Shown here: piece after piece, positions 55,212-63,891 of the stretch
Numbering within the stretch: position 1 is the first letter of the stretch
How the letters are laid out: every line of letters starts with the position of its first letter
DNA from: Aliidiomarina sp. B3213
GTDB lineage: Bacteria; Pseudomonadota; Gammaproteobacteria; Enterobacterales; Alteromonadaceae
Length of the DNA: 64,000 bases
Assembly (NCBI RefSeq): GCF_003290085.1
Contig: NZ_QMKJ01000001.1
Coordinates: 1,008,816 to 1,072,815 of the forward strand
Reading direction: 5' to 3'
The notes under the pieces: model-generated
Told to the model about the DNA's origin: nothing
Databases searched by the model: none
Seen by the model: only the letters and a program-made list of their open reading frames with translations
Program-made: the position numbers and the translations under genes

Positions 55212-56242
55212 TATTTGCTCACAGAAAAGTCCAACATACGATTCAATGGAATCATCGCTTTTTCTGCAACTGCAGGGTCCACATGAATTTCATGTTCTTT
55301 CCCACCGCTCACTAAAGCTTGTTCAATTGCGGCTAAGCCATTCATTGCCATCCAAGGGCAATGGGCACAGCTTCTGCACGTAGCACCGTGTCCACCAGTA
55401 GGCGCTTCAATAAACGACTTGTTGGGTGACAATTGCTGCATTTTGTAGAAAATGCCTTTGTCAGTAGCCACAATGAAGCGTTCGTTTGGGAGCTCTTGGC
55501 TTGCTTTAATCAACTGCGAGGTTGAACCCACAGCGTCTGCCATTTCCACCACGCTATCCGGAGATTCCGGGTGCACAAGAACGGCTGCATCTGGATATTG
55601 TTCTTTTAACTGAAGAAGTGCTTTTGACTTAAATTCGTCATGTACAATACACGCACCTTGCCATAACAGCATGTCGGCACCTGTTTGCTTGGCGATGTAG
55701 CCACCTAAATGCTTGTCTGGTGCCCACAAGATTTTCTCACCTTTGGCGTCCAGATGTTCAACAATGTCTAGCGCAATGCTTGAAGTAACGACCCAGTCTG
55801 CACGAGCCTTCACCGCTGCAGAGGTATTTGCATACACAACAACCGTATGGTCCGGATGTTGGTCACAAAACTCGGCGAAATCTTCTGGCGGACAGCCCAG
55901 ATCAAGCGAGCATGTAGCTTCTAAAGTTGGCATGAGCACTTTTTTCTGCGGCGTAAGAATTTTCGCAGTTTCGCCCATGAATTTCACACCCGCGACAATC
56001 AATGTGTCTGCGTCGTGCTTAGCACCAAACCTAGCCATTTCTAGAGAATCGGCCACACAACCACCGGTTTCCTCGGCAAGCGCTTGAATTTCAGGATCTG
56101 TGTAGTAATGCGCAACCAAAACTGCGTTATGCTCTTTCAGCAGTTGTTTTATACGCTCACGATACGCCTGCTTTTCTGCTTCACTCAATGGAGCAGGTTT
56201 TGGCGGAAAATCATAAGTTTCAATGCGTAATGCTTGTCCCAT
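55211..56242 (-). CDS. nadA: Quinolinate synthase NadA
   Basis: A 343-residue [4Fe-4S] enzyme that condenses iminoaspartate with dihydroxyacetone phosphate to quinolinate, for NAD synthesis. The cluster cysteines align to E. coli positions 113, 200 and 297 as C111 ([10 protein letters not shown]), C198 ([12 protein letters not shown]) and C295 (CRSCAHCPW). Other family motifs are [17 protein letters not shown] and [12 protein letters not shown]. It leads a two-gene unit with the SDR gene. Confidence 0.95.
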   Translation of the reverse strand: MGQALRIETYDFPPKPAPLSEAEKQAYRERIKQLLKEHNAVLVAHYYTDPEIQALAEETGGCVADSLEMARFGAKHDADTLIVAGVKFMGETAKILTPQKKVLMPTLEATCSLDLGCPPEDFAEFCDQHPDHTVVVYANTSAAVKARADWVVTSSIALDIVEHLDAKGEKILWAPDKHLGGYIAKQTGADMLLWQGACIVHDEFKSKALLQLKEQYPDAAVLVHPESPDSVVEMADAVGSTSQLIKASQELPNERFIVATDKGIFYKMQQLSPNKSFIEAPTGGHGATCRSCAHCPWMAMNGLAAIEQALVSGGKEHEIHVDPAVAEKAMIPLNRMLDFSVSK

Positions 56243-56395
56243 TCTTTATCACTTCTCAATGGCTAATCGACAATTCTTTAATCCAAACTCAAATTATACA
56301 ATGAAAGCGAAATTGGATCACTTCGAGCTTCACGTATTAACTTTGGTGGTATTTATTGCTACTGGATGATTTGGGCTTACTAGGAGAGGTTTAGA

Positions 56396-56471
56396 TGGTG
56401 GGTCGTGCTGGATTCGAACCAGCGACCAATTGATTAAAAGTCAACTGCTCTACCAACTGAGCTAACGACCC
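56396..56471 (-). tRNA. tRNA-Lys (anticodon TTT), second copy
   Basis: A complete 76-base tRNA including encoded CCA. The acceptor GGGTCGT pairs with ACGACCC and the anticodon loop reads ACTTTTAA with anticodon TTT. It is identical to the copy at 56492-56567, 20 bases away. Confidence 0.97.
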
Positions 56472-56491
56472 ATCTCTAAAGTGGTCGGAAT

Positions 56492-56567
56492 TGGTGGGTC
56501 GTGCTGGATTCGAACCAGCGACCAATTGATTAAAAGTCAACTGCTCTACCAACTGAGCTAACGACCC
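56492..56567 (-). tRNA. tRNA-Lys (anticodon TTT), first copy
   Basis: Same sequence and structure as the neighbouring gene. It is the promoter-proximal copy of a two-gene tRNA operon. Confidence 0.97.
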
Positions 56568-56614
56568 ATTCCGTTCCGTTGCCAAGATTTCGCTAACCTC
56601 GACAACGGCGGCAT

Positions 56615-56642
56615 AGTTTACTGAAAAAGACGCGCCTTGCAA
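56615..56642 (-). promoter_or_regulatory. tRNA-Lys operon promoter
   Basis: TTGCAA (56637-56642) and TAAACT (56615-56620) are separated by 16 bases. A GC-rich discriminator (ATGCCGCCG) follows, typical of stable RNA promoters. Confidence 0.55.
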
Positions 56643-56753
56643 CTATAAAGCGCGTATTTAAGACATTTTTTTTCTCTGTTTACATGCTATCGACGATCTT
56701 CTGAACAATACGTCCAAAAACCGACCTAGTTTTAACAACTAGTTAACGTGTAC

Positions 56754-57494
56754 TTACAAAGAATCGAGTTGCTGTTGTGCTAAACCTGCTTCTGTTGAAT
56801 CGGGGTATTCAGACTGAACACGATTAAAATATTCTTGTGCAGCTGCAGTGTCACCCGTCGCCAATTTGATCAAACCTAATTTATAAATACAGTCTGCTCG
56901 TTTTGACGAATCTGGGTACATATCAACCACGGTAGAAAAGTTCGACTCGGCTTCAGCATAGTTTTCTTCAACCAAATAGAGCTGCCCTAACCAATAATGT
57001 GCATTGCTGCGGTAGGGTGAGTCAGGATTGGTTGCTATAAAACTCTCGAATTCTGGAATTGCTAGATCATAACGGCGTTCTTCCAGTACCAAGCGAATCG
57101 CTCGGTCATAGGCAGTTTCATTTTCCGAAACCTCACCTGAGCCTGTACTCATGTCCACAGACGTGCCCAGTGATGAACCAGAGCCTCTCACTTCTGAAAT
57201 GCGACGGTCAATTTCTTGATAAAGATCGCGTTGACGTTCCAGAATCTGGTCTAGCTGATTCGCGTGCTGCTCGGTAATGCCACGAAGCTCACTGATTTCA
57301 CGTTGTAACTGATTCAGTTGCTGCAGCATTCTAGCCTGACCCGACTGGCGAGCTTCAAAAGCACGTTCTAAACGAGCCACACGCTCTTCAACGGTTTCTT
57401 GTTGAGCTTGCGCTAAGCTCACAACAGGCGCGGGGCCTGCTGCAAATGCTACACCGGTAACTGCAAAAGCAATCAGTGATGTCGTCCATTTCAT
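56754..57494 (-). CDS. cpoB: Cell division coordinator CpoB (YbgF)
   Basis: A 246-residue periplasmic protein that links peptidoglycan synthesis by PBP1B with Tol-driven outer membrane constriction. It has a signal peptide (ending near AFAAGP), a trimerising coiled coil (about 30-95, with heptads such as VEERVARLERAFEARQ and LNQLQREISELRG) and C-terminal TPR repeats (YDRAIRLVLEERRYDLAIPEFESFI, ANYWLGQ-like HYWLGQLYL). It is the last gene of the tol-pal operon and follows pal by 25 bases. Confidence 0.93.
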   Translation of the reverse strand: MKWTTSLIAFAVTGVAFAAGPAPVVSLAQAQQETVEERVARLERAFEARQSGQARMLQQLNQLQREISELRGITEQHANQLDQILERQRDLYQEIDRRISEVRGSGSSLGTSVDMSTGSGEVSENETAYDRAIRLVLEERRYDLAIPEFESFIATNPDSPYRSNAHYWLGQLYLVEENYAEAESNFSTVVDMYPDSSKRADCIYKLGLIKLATGDTAAAQEYFNRVQSEYPDSTEAGLAQQQLDSL

Positions 57495-57519
57495 ATTCTA
57501 ATCTCCAGCCACTACAGCC

Positions 57520-58089
57520 TTAGTAAACCAACACAGCTCTACGATTTTGAGACCAAGCTCTTTCATTACTTTGGCGAACTACCGGCTTTTCTTCGCCATA
57601 CGACACCATCGTCATTTGTTGGCGAGAAACACCCAAGCTTTCCATATACTCAACTACAGACTTAGCTCTTCGCTCACCCAAAGCAATGTTATATTCCGGA
57701 GTACCACGCTCGTCGGTGTGTCCTTCGATAACAACCGTTACTGCAGGGTTTCTCATTAAGTAGTCAGCATGTGCCGCTAGCAGTTCAGCGAATTCATCGC
57801 GAATTGCAGCATTGTCGAAGTCGAAATACAAAACATGGTCGCGGCGCAGGTCTGCATAACGCTGCTGACGTTCTTCGCGCTGGCGAATTTGTTCTTCTTC
57901 AGGTGTTAAGATTCGATCTGCCGCACCGGTTTGTACGCCGCTACCCGCAGACTCTTCTGATGCACCAGTTTGTGAGCGCTCTGTTGTTTCACTAGACTCG
58001 GACGCTTCGTCAGACGTTGAACTACAACCGGCAAAAACTAAAACGCTAGCTCCGACCAAAAGAACTTGGAGTACTTTGTTGAGTTGCAT
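57520..58089 (-). CDS. pal: Peptidoglycan-associated lipoprotein Pal
   Basis: A 189-residue outer membrane lipoprotein. The lipobox is VFAGC with lipidated C22, followed by a long Ser/Thr/Glu-rich linker (about 23-70). The OmpA-like peptidoglycan-binding domain (about 80-189) contains VIEGHTDERGTPEYNIALGERRA with the diaminopimelate-binding D and R residues. It anchors the outer membrane to the wall and interacts with TolB. The linker is longer than in E. coli Pal. Confidence 0.95.
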   Translation of the reverse strand: MQLNKVLQVLLVGASVLVFAGCSSTSDEASESSETTERSQTGASEESAGSGVQTGAADRILTPEEEQIRQREERQQRYADLRRDHVLYFDFDNAAIRDEFAELLAAHADYLMRNPAVTVVIEGHTDERGTPEYNIALGERRAKSVVEYMESLGVSRQQMTMVSYGEEKPVVRQSNERAWSQNRRAVLVY

Positions 58090-58146
58090 AACTTCGTTCC
58101 TTAATTATTCGCGTAAATTGAAGAAAACATAGCACGTTTTTCAAAA

Positions 58147-59499
58147 TCAGAGAAATGGAGACCAAGCAGGCGCTTTAATGCTACCCCGCTCTGCTGGCAA
58201 CCTTGCCTGAAAACGTCCGTCCATTGAAACCAAAGCCAGAACCTGACGATTCTGGTAAGTCGTGCTGTAAATAATCATACTACCATTTGGCGCAACACTC
58301 GGGGATTCGTCCAAAGTAGTTTGCGTCAACTGTTGAAAATTACCCGTTGGGTAATCTTGTCTTGCTATGTGGTAAACGCCGCCGTCACGGTTCACCATAA
58401 CAACGCCCTCGCCATCAGGCGTTACCACACCACCAAGGTTCGACTCGCCATTGAAACTTACACGGCGAACTCTGCCATTATCAAGATCAATGCGATAAAT
58501 TTGCGGTAATCCGCCGCGCTCTGAGGTAAATAAAAGAGAGTTACCGTCTGGCGTCCAGCTTGGTTCTGTATCTATCCGCCAATGATCGGTAATCTTCCTT
58601 ACCTCTCGGCTTTCAATATCCATCACATAAATGTCTGGCGCGCCGTCTTTTGATAACACCATAGCTAGCTTAGTACCGTCCGGCGACCATGCAGGTGAGC
58701 TGTTAATTCCTGGGAAGGACGTTAACAACTCACGTTCTGTCGTATAAATGTTTTGTACAAAAATTTCTGAACGACCATTTTCGAAACTTACATAAGCTAA
58801 ACGTGAGCCGTCAGGCGACCAGGACGGCGACATCAGGGGCTGAGGTGAGCGAAGCAGTGGTCTTTCATTTTCACCGTCGTAGTCGCTTACCATGAGCTGA
58901 TAAGGCAGGTTTTCATCTGGGTTCACTCGAACATACGCAATGCGCGTTAAAAACGCCCCACGCTCTCCTGTAAGCGCCTCGTAAACAACGTCTGAGATAC
59001 GGTGTGCGTACTGACGAAACTGCGTGTCCAGAACTACAGAAGTTCGAGCTTCAAGGATGTGGTCTTGCTCAACCGCAATCCCTTCTTCATCGAAATACTC
59101 CGACATTCCGCCGGTAATTTGACCGCGTAGTGGGTCGATTAACTGGTAGGTCACCTCATAACGCCCTGGAGCAAACTCCGCCACGGAACCAACAAGCACA
59201 CCTTCAACGCCCAAACGCGCCCAGGTACTGTAGTTCTCAATTTCTCGGTCGTTAGATGGTAAAGATGGTAGTTCATCTATCGAAACAGGGCTAAATTGGC
59301 CGGAACGAATTAAGTCAGAACCAATAACTTCAGTGAAGTTATACGGAGCTTCACCTTGCCCTTGCCATTTAAAAGGCACCACAGCTATCGGGCGAGCACT
59401 GTCTGTACCTTCCGTAATGACAATTTCGAGAGTGGCAAACGAAGCTTTACTCGCCAGTAGAAAGGTTAAAACAACTAAAAAAACTCCAAAACGCTTCAT
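58147..59499 (-). CDS. tolB: Tol-Pal system translocation protein TolB
   Basis: A 450-residue periplasmic protein with a signal peptide, an N-terminal TolB_N domain (about 25-165) and a six-bladed beta-propeller of PD40/WD40-like repeats, each with SPxWSPDGxxLAY patterns (for example [42 protein letters not shown]). It binds Pal and releases on TolA action. I use the ATG at 59499, with GTGGAG upstream; an ATG at 59514 would overlap the tolA end. Confidence 0.95.
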   Translation of the reverse strand: MKRFGVFLVVLTFLLASKASFATLEIVITEGTDSARPIAVVPFKWQGQGEAPYNFTEVIGSDLIRSGQFSPVSIDELPSLPSNDREIENYSTWARLGVEGVLVGSVAEFAPGRYEVTYQLIDPLRGQITGGMSEYFDEEGIAVEQDHILEARTSVVLDTQFRQYAHRISDVVYEALTGERGAFLTRIAYVRVNPDENLPYQLMVSDYDGENERPLLRSPQPLMSPSWSPDGSRLAYVSFENGRSEIFVQNIYTTERELLTSFPGINSSPAWSPDGTKLAMVLSKDGAPDIYVMDIESREVRKITDHWRIDTEPSWTPDGNSLLFTSERGGLPQIYRIDLDNGRVRRVSFNGESNLGGVVTPDGEGVVMVNRDGGVYHIARQDYPTGNFQQLTQTTLDESPSVAPNGSMIIYSTTYQNRQVLALVSMDGRFQARLPAERGSIKAPAWSPFL

Positions 59500-59515
59500 G
59501 AAAACTCCACTCATT

Positions 59516-60379
59516 TTATAGGTTTGGTTCTACTCGTAATAAAATATTGCTCATTTCACGGTACACATCAGGGTCTTCGGACACAGGCAGTGTTCCTGCT
59601 CTCAGTACCGCAGCTCGTGCAGAGTCACACACAGCTTTGTCGCCTTCTCCAACTTGTACGTTGGTTACAAAGCCGTCCCGTGCGATGCTAATTCTCAGTT
59701 CACACGACTTCCCACGCATCGAAGAGTCTGTCAGCCAGTTGCGCTGAATGGTTTGACGAATTAACGCTTGGAAACGTTCAACTTCGCTCAACACACGTTG
59801 ACGACGAACTCGGTCGCGTTCTGCACGCTCTTGCTCTGCTTGCTCACGTAATAATCGCTCTTGTTCTTGGCGCAAGCGTTCTGCTTCAGCTTCACGACGC
59901 TCTTGCTCTTCTCTTTCTCTACGCTCGGCTTCTAACCGTTCAGCTTCTTCTTGCTGTTGGCGCAATCTTTCTGCAGCTTCTTGCCTCGCTTGCTCTAGGC
60001 GCTCCGCTTCTTCACGCGCCGCTTGTTCCTGTTCACGCCGCTGTTGCTCTGCACGCCTAGCTTCGGCTTGTTCACGTTCTCTGCGCTGTTGAGCCTCCCT
60101 GGCTCGGCGCTCTAATTCCGCCACGCGAGCGGCTTCTTGTTGTCGCGCTTGCTCACGCTGTTGCTGAATTCGCTCTACCTGAGCTTGAACCTGCTGCTGG
60201 TCTACCGTAATTGCATTGATAATTTCGGTTTGTTCTTGTGTCGAGGTCTCACCTTCGGTCATTTCAACTGTAGGGAGCTCTGCAGGAGAAAAGTCAGCAC
60301 TCACTAGCAAGACTGCAACTAACGCTACGTGCAACAACACGCTCTTTATTAATGCACCGCCCAAACTTACTTGGCTCAT
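59516..60379 (-). CDS. tolA: Tol-Pal system protein TolA
   Basis: A 287-residue inner-membrane protein: one transmembrane helix (about 12-28), a long charged coiled coil rich in Q, E, R and A (about 55-195) spanning the periplasm, and a small C-terminal domain (about 200-287) with two cysteines (SCELRIS and [11 protein letters not shown]) likely to form a disulfide. It transmits the proton motive force from TolQR to the outer membrane. The coiled coil is shorter than in E. coli TolA. Confidence 0.93.
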   Translation of the reverse strand: MSQVSLGGALIKSVLLHVALVAVLLVSADFSPAELPTVEMTEGETSTQEQTEIINAITVDQQQVQAQVERIQQQREQARQQEAARVAELERRAREAQQRREREQAEARRAEQQRREQEQAAREEAERLEQARQEAAERLRQQQEEAERLEAERREREEQERREAEAERLRQEQERLLREQAEQERAERDRVRRQRVLSEVERFQALIRQTIQRNWLTDSSMRGKSCELRISIARDGFVTNVQVGEGDKAVCDSARAAVLRAGTLPVSEDPDVYREMSNILLRVEPNL

Positions 60380-60380
60380 A

Positions 60381-60815
60381 CTACGACTCCGGTGATTCCG
60401 TCATTAGTCCTACAGAAGGTACACCAGCTCGTTGCAACAACACCATAAGCTGTACCACTTTTGCATATTCAACAGCACCATCGCCACGAACGACTACAGG
60501 TGTGTCAGCATCAACCTGAATATGCGCTGCGACAAGCGTTGCCAGATCTACCGCAGACATTTCTTCCGCTGTACCGCCTTCCACACTTAGGTAATAAACG
60601 CCGTCTTTGTCTACGGTTGCAACGATAGGTAACGGCTCATCTTCACCAAGAGCTGCTGCCTCGGCTTGCGGAAGGTCCACTTCCACACCCTGAGAAATCA
60701 AACCCGCAGTGATCATGAAGATAATTAGAAGCACCAACATAACGTCGATATACGGAACAACGTTCATTTCCGCTATCGGCTTACGCTTTCGCCTTCTAAC
60801 GATGAAATCACTCAT
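60381..60815 (-). CDS. tolR: Tol-Pal system protein TolR
   Basis: A 144-residue inner-membrane protein of the ExbD/TolR family. Its single transmembrane helix (about 18-38) contains the functional aspartate in VVPYIDVMLVLLIIF. A periplasmic domain follows, including VDLPQAEA and VVVRGDGAVEYAKVVQLM. The ATG at 60815 (MSDFIVRRRKRK) overlaps the tolQ stop by 8 bases; the longer frame is not conserved. Confidence 0.94.
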   Translation of the reverse strand: MSDFIVRRRKRKPIAEMNVVPYIDVMLVLLIIFMITAGLISQGVEVDLPQAEAAALGEDEPLPIVATVDKDGVYYLSVEGGTAEEMSAVDLATLVAAHIQVDADTPVVVRGDGAVEYAKVVQLMVLLQRAGVPSVGLMTESPES

Positions 60816-61512
60816 TCGCAAGCCCTTCATTTATCGGTTGTTGGCTTGGTGATGCGACAGTTTGACGCTGTAAAATTGAGGTGAACTCTTCGGCAAAATT
60901 AACGTAACTATTGTCGAGTAGTTCAACTTTATAAGTTAAACGGTTATACGCCATAACAGCTGGAATAGCGGCAAAAAGACCAATTGCAGTTGCAACCAGC
61001 GCCTCTGCTATACCTGGAGCAACCATTTGTAGCGTAGCTTGCTGTACTCCCCCTAACGCGATAAAAGCGTTCATGATGCCCCAAACAGTACCAAATAGGC
61101 CGATGTACGGGCTGACCGAACCTACAGTGGCGAGTACCGACAAGTTCTTTTCCAATCTATCCATTTCTCTTGAATGTGCAACGCGCATAGCACGTTGCGA
61201 GCCGATAATAATGGCAGATGCGTCGTTACTATGGGTACCGCGTAGGCGAGCAAATTCACGGAAGCCGGAATGGAAAAGATGCTCAATGCCTTGGAGTTTA
61301 TTCCCTTGAGCTGAAATTTCTTTATAAAGTTTAGCGAGGTCCACTCCGGACCAGAATTTGTCTTCGAATTTAACCGCTTGTTTTTGGGCTTTCGACAAAA
61401 CAGAACGTCTTTGGAATATTAGAGCCCAAGAAAAAAGAGACATGAGTAGAAGTAAGATCATGACAGCTTTTACAACTAAACTCGCCTGCAAAAACAAATC
61501 TAAAAAGGACAT
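60808..61512 (-). CDS. tolQ: Tol-Pal system protein TolQ
   Basis: A 234-residue inner-membrane protein of the MotA/TolQ/ExbB family with three transmembrane helices (about 12-32, 130-152 and 165-188). Conserved patterns are VGSVSPYIGLFGTVWGIMNAF and ALVATAIGLFAAIPAVMAYN. With TolR it forms the proton-driven motor. The start at 61512 matches the family (MSFLDLFLQASL); the frame upstream to 61539 is not conserved. Confidence 0.94.
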   Translation of the reverse strand: MSFLDLFLQASLVVKAVMILLLLMSLFSWALIFQRRSVLSKAQKQAVKFEDKFWSGVDLAKLYKEISAQGNKLQGIEHLFHSGFREFARLRGTHSNDASAIIIGSQRAMRVAHSREMDRLEKNLSVLATVGSVSPYIGLFGTVWGIMNAFIALGGVQQATLQMVAPGIAEALVATAIGLFAAIPAVMAYNRLTYKVELLDNSYVNFAEEFTSILQRQTVASPSQQPINEGLANE

Positions 61513-61513
61513 T

Positions 61514-61912
61514 TCAAATTCCACTGGAGATTCCCTCAATAATTTCGCGCGGTATCGCGGTAGGTTTCATAGCCTCAAGAGTTACGCAGGCAGCTTTCAC
61601 ATAACCGCTGCAAATTACCTTGTTATGTTGATTCGTAATGGTTTGACGAAACTCAATTGACGCTTTTTTTACTTTAATCGGCTCACAAGACACGTTTAAA
61701 ACATCGTCTAATCTTGCAGGGCCTCGCAAGTCCAACTCAACGTTTCGAACTACGAACCCAATACCCGTTGCGAGCCAAAATTCTTGCTCTACATTAAACG
61801 AACGTAGCCATTCAGTGCGAGCCCTTTCCATAAATTTTAGATAGTTTGCATAATAAACGATACCACCTGCATCAGTGTCCTCGTAATAAACACGCACTGG
61901 CCATTCAAACAT
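61514..61912 (-). CDS. ybgC: Tol-Pal-associated acyl-CoA thioesterase YbgC
   Basis: A 132-residue hotdog thioesterase that starts the tol-pal operon. The catalytic aspartate lies in YYEDTDAGGIVYYANYLKFMERARTEW, the canonical 4HBT motif. It hydrolyses short-chain acyl-CoA in vitro and may link phospholipid metabolism to the Tol machine. It is 1 base from the tolQ start region, so the seven genes ybgC to cpoB form one transcript. Confidence 0.94.
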   Translation of the reverse strand: MFEWPVRVYYEDTDAGGIVYYANYLKFMERARTEWLRSFNVEQEFWLATGIGFVVRNVELDLRGPARLDDVLNVSCEPIKVKKASIEFRQTITNQHNKVICSGYVKAACVTLEAMKPTAIPREIIEGISSGI

Positions 61913-62211
61913 CTATATTTCCAATCATTTAAACGAGTCCTCAACTATAACCGAAGCCATTCCTGATTTTAAATGGTTAACACTATCTTTAACGCAGTAT
62001 CGTACAAATGATTAATTTCTAGGCGTTAAATACATACCTTCGGTACATTTTTTCACCGAACATTTTTTTATAGTTCAAATATCGACCAAAATAGCCATGT
62101 TCTTCTTTTTCAATTAGTTAGCTCAAAGATGTATAATTTTTGTACCGTTAATTTGATTTACAAAAGCTTAACGCATTATTTTTTCTAATCCGAACAACCA
62201 GTATTTCTCGT
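61913..62211. other. AT-rich intergenic stretch
   Basis: This interval holds no credible gene. It should contain the tol-pal promoter on the minus strand. A TGTATAAT sequence at about 62129-62136 on the plus strand, with TTCAAT 17 bases upstream, is a possible second promoter. I see no other signal. Confidence 0.4.
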
Positions 62212-62239
62212 TTGAACAAGTTTCCACCAGCCGTATAAT
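62212..62239 (+). promoter_or_regulatory. Promoter of the structured small RNA
   Basis: A perfect TATAAT (62234-62239) has TTGAAC (62212-62217) 16 bases upstream. Transcription should start near 62246. Confidence 0.75.
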
Positions 62240-62245
62240 GCATCT

Positions 62246-62394
62246 CGTGTTCAGGGGGCATATGCCCTACACCAAAATTCCGAAAGGTTGTCGCTTTTCA
62301 CTTTGGTGGATGAGATTTACTCATCATAGTTCCTGGATTTACTTCCTCCTTGTTGTTGTTACTTTGCCCGTTCCAATCGAACGGGCTTTTTTTT
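62246..62394 (+). ncRNA. Unassigned structured small RNA
   Basis: About 149 bases between a strong promoter and a strong terminator, with no reading frame of note. Three further hairpins are visible: GGGC-ATAT-GCCC (62256-62267), CACCAAA paired with TTTGGTG (62270-62276 / 62302-62308) with an inner CCGAAAGG, and GATGAG-ATTTA-CTCATC (62309-62325). A single-stranded segment follows, with CCTCC (62345-62349) and TTGTTGTTGTT before the terminator. The CCTCC could pair with ribosome binding sites, so an Hfq-type base-pairing RNA is likely. It does not match Spot 42, GcvB, RyhB, 6S or CyaR as I recall them. Confidence 0.7.
62366..62394 (+). terminator. Terminator of the structured small RNA
   Basis: GCCCGTTC-CAATC-GAACGGGC forms a perfect 8-base-pair stem followed by eight T. 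Confidence 0.95.
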
Positions 62395-62482
62395 GCCTGT
62401 AATTCCTATTGTACGCAATTGCGTACTCAGCTTTCATTTTGCGTAGGCACCTTTAATACTGAAATAAACAAGGAGGTCTTTC

Positions 62483-63364
62483 ATGTTATTCGCAACTTTA
62501 ATAATGTCCGCAACACTTTCACCATCAGAGCTACCCGTACCCGTTTTAAGACCTCCAAGTAACGATAAAGTTTCTCAATGGCATGAAACCATAGACCAAC
62601 TATTATTGATGCATGGAGTGGACATGGATGAAGTTCCTCCATCGATACAAGATTACATGATCAGTGAAAAATTAGACGGTGTCCGTGCGTTTTGGACTGG
62701 AACAAACCTGATTTCCCGCCAAGGTATCGAAATCAAAGTACCCGAACGAATCAAATCAGCATTACCACCTCTGCCTGTGCACGGCGAACTATGGGCTGGC
62801 AGAGGAAGGTTTTCCTTTGTTTCTGGGCTAATTAATAGAGATGATCCGAGCAGGCAAGAATGGCGAGAGGTGAAGTTTGGTGTTTTCGACGTATCCATTA
62901 GTAACGAAGGTTTCCATGAACGTTACAATCGTCTCAAAGATTTTATAGATCCAAATACCGAAGACAGCACTGTATTTCTTATTCCACAAACAACAGTTAA
63001 CAACGTTTTGGAATTAAGCGCGCTGTTCGAAGCCATAACTAACAAAGGTGGCGAAGGACTCATGTTGCAACACCGAGATAATCTTTATAACCCAGGCCGG
63101 ACCAACCAGTTATTAAAATACAAGCCAACCGATAATATGCGCGTAAGCGTGATCGGCTACAAACAAGGTAATGGAAAATACTACGACGCAGTAGGATCAT
63201 TAAAAGTAAGAAATGAACAAGGTCAGGAGTTTTACGTAGGTAGCGGCTTAACGGACCGATTACGTGAAGATCCTCCTAGTATTGGTACAACTGTATGTAT
63301 CGAACACACAGGATTAACTACACATGACTTACCAAGATTCCCCAGATTTAAGCGGGTTTGTTAA
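62483..63364 (+). CDS. Small ATP-dependent DNA ligase (LigE/Lig-type), probably exported
   Basis: A 293-residue ATP-dependent DNA ligase reduced to nucleotidyltransferase and OB domains. The adenylated lysine is in SEKLDGVRAFW (motif I); further motifs are VHGELWAGRGRF (III), KGGEGLMLQH (IV) and LLKYKP (V). The OB fold contains SLKVRN and GSGLTDRLR. The N-terminus has a short hydrophobic stretch (LFATLIMSATLS) that could be a signal peptide, as in periplasmic LigE proteins linked to DNA uptake or extracellular DNA. The ribosome site is a perfect AAGGAGGT. It is preceded by the small RNA gene. Confidence 0.85.
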   Translation: MLFATLIMSATLSPSELPVPVLRPPSNDKVSQWHETIDQLLLMHGVDMDEVPPSIQDYMISEKLDGVRAFWTGTNLISRQGIEIKVPERIKSALPPLPVHGELWAGRGRFSFVSGLINRDDPSRQEWREVKFGVFDVSISNEGFHERYNRLKDFIDPNTEDSTVFLIPQTTVNNVLELSALFEAITNKGGEGLMLQHRDNLYNPGRTNQLLKYKPTDNMRVSVIGYKQGNGKYYDAVGSLKVRNEQGQEFYVGSGLTDRLREDPPSIGTTVCIEHTGLTTHDLPRFPRFKRVC

Positions 63365-63891
63365 CGAGCACTGTTTTTAATAAGCCAAACCGTTAACCAT
63401 CACTGTGCAGATCGCACAGCGGTCCGTACGTTAGCCGGGCAAATATACGAAAAAACCCCAGCCTTGTTCGATATCGGGGGATATATAAACAAAAAGCCCC
63501 TCGCTCAGCGCGAAGGGCTTTAAGCCTGTACAGGGTAAAAGCCGTTAAAGCGAGCACTGCTCGCTAGGCTTTTACGCGAGGCATGGACGCCGAGCCGGGG
63601 GATGCTACAGGACGTAAGTTTAACCATCACTGTAGTTCACTGGCGGGCGACAGATAAAAAAGTGTAACGTTGTTTAGGTATTGGGGGGAGCCTTAAACAA
63701 AAAGCCCCTCGCTCAACGCGAAGGGCTTTAAGCCTGGACAGGCCTTCGCAGAGCTCAGCCCGTTCAGCAGGATGAAGCCAAATTGTTGGCTTCATCAAGA
63801 ACCTGCTTCACCCTACTCTCGAGTAGGCCATAGCCGGGCGCATATACGAAAAAACCCCAGCCTTTCGGGCTGGGGTTTTTCTCGTATAAAA
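63365..63891. repeat. Repeat-rich tail of the rRNA operon
   Basis: No gene is seen in these 527 bases. Two near-identical 48-base hairpin units (63486-63533 and 63694-63742; minus-strand AAAGCCC...GGGGCTTTTTG) act as T-tailed terminators. A 34-base block occurs at 63432-63465 and again at 63831-63864; the first copy has lost the right arm of its terminator. A shorter block (TTAACCATCACTGT) recurs at 63393 and 63620. A nested inverted repeat at 63535-63575 (GTAAAAGCC / GGCTTTTAC around AGCGAGCA / TGCTCGCT) and an 11-base-pair hairpin at 63771-63796 are also present. Confidence 0.75.
63849..63880. terminator. Primary rRNA operon terminator
   Basis: AAAACCCCAGCC and GGCTGGGGTTTT form a 12-base-pair stem with a 5-base loop, with T-rich tails on both strands. 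It lies 11 bases past the 5S 3' end. Confidence 0.93.

Noticed and set aside
56391-56642. An 83-codon frame across the tRNA-Lys genes
   Set aside because: Its protein is a direct translation of the two tRNA genes (the repeated SLAQLVEQL pattern), a common false gene.
62246-62394. Assignment of the small RNA as Spot 42, GcvB, RyhB, CyaR or 6S
   Set aside because: Conserved cores of these RNAs as I remember them are not present; only general features such as CCTCC are shared.
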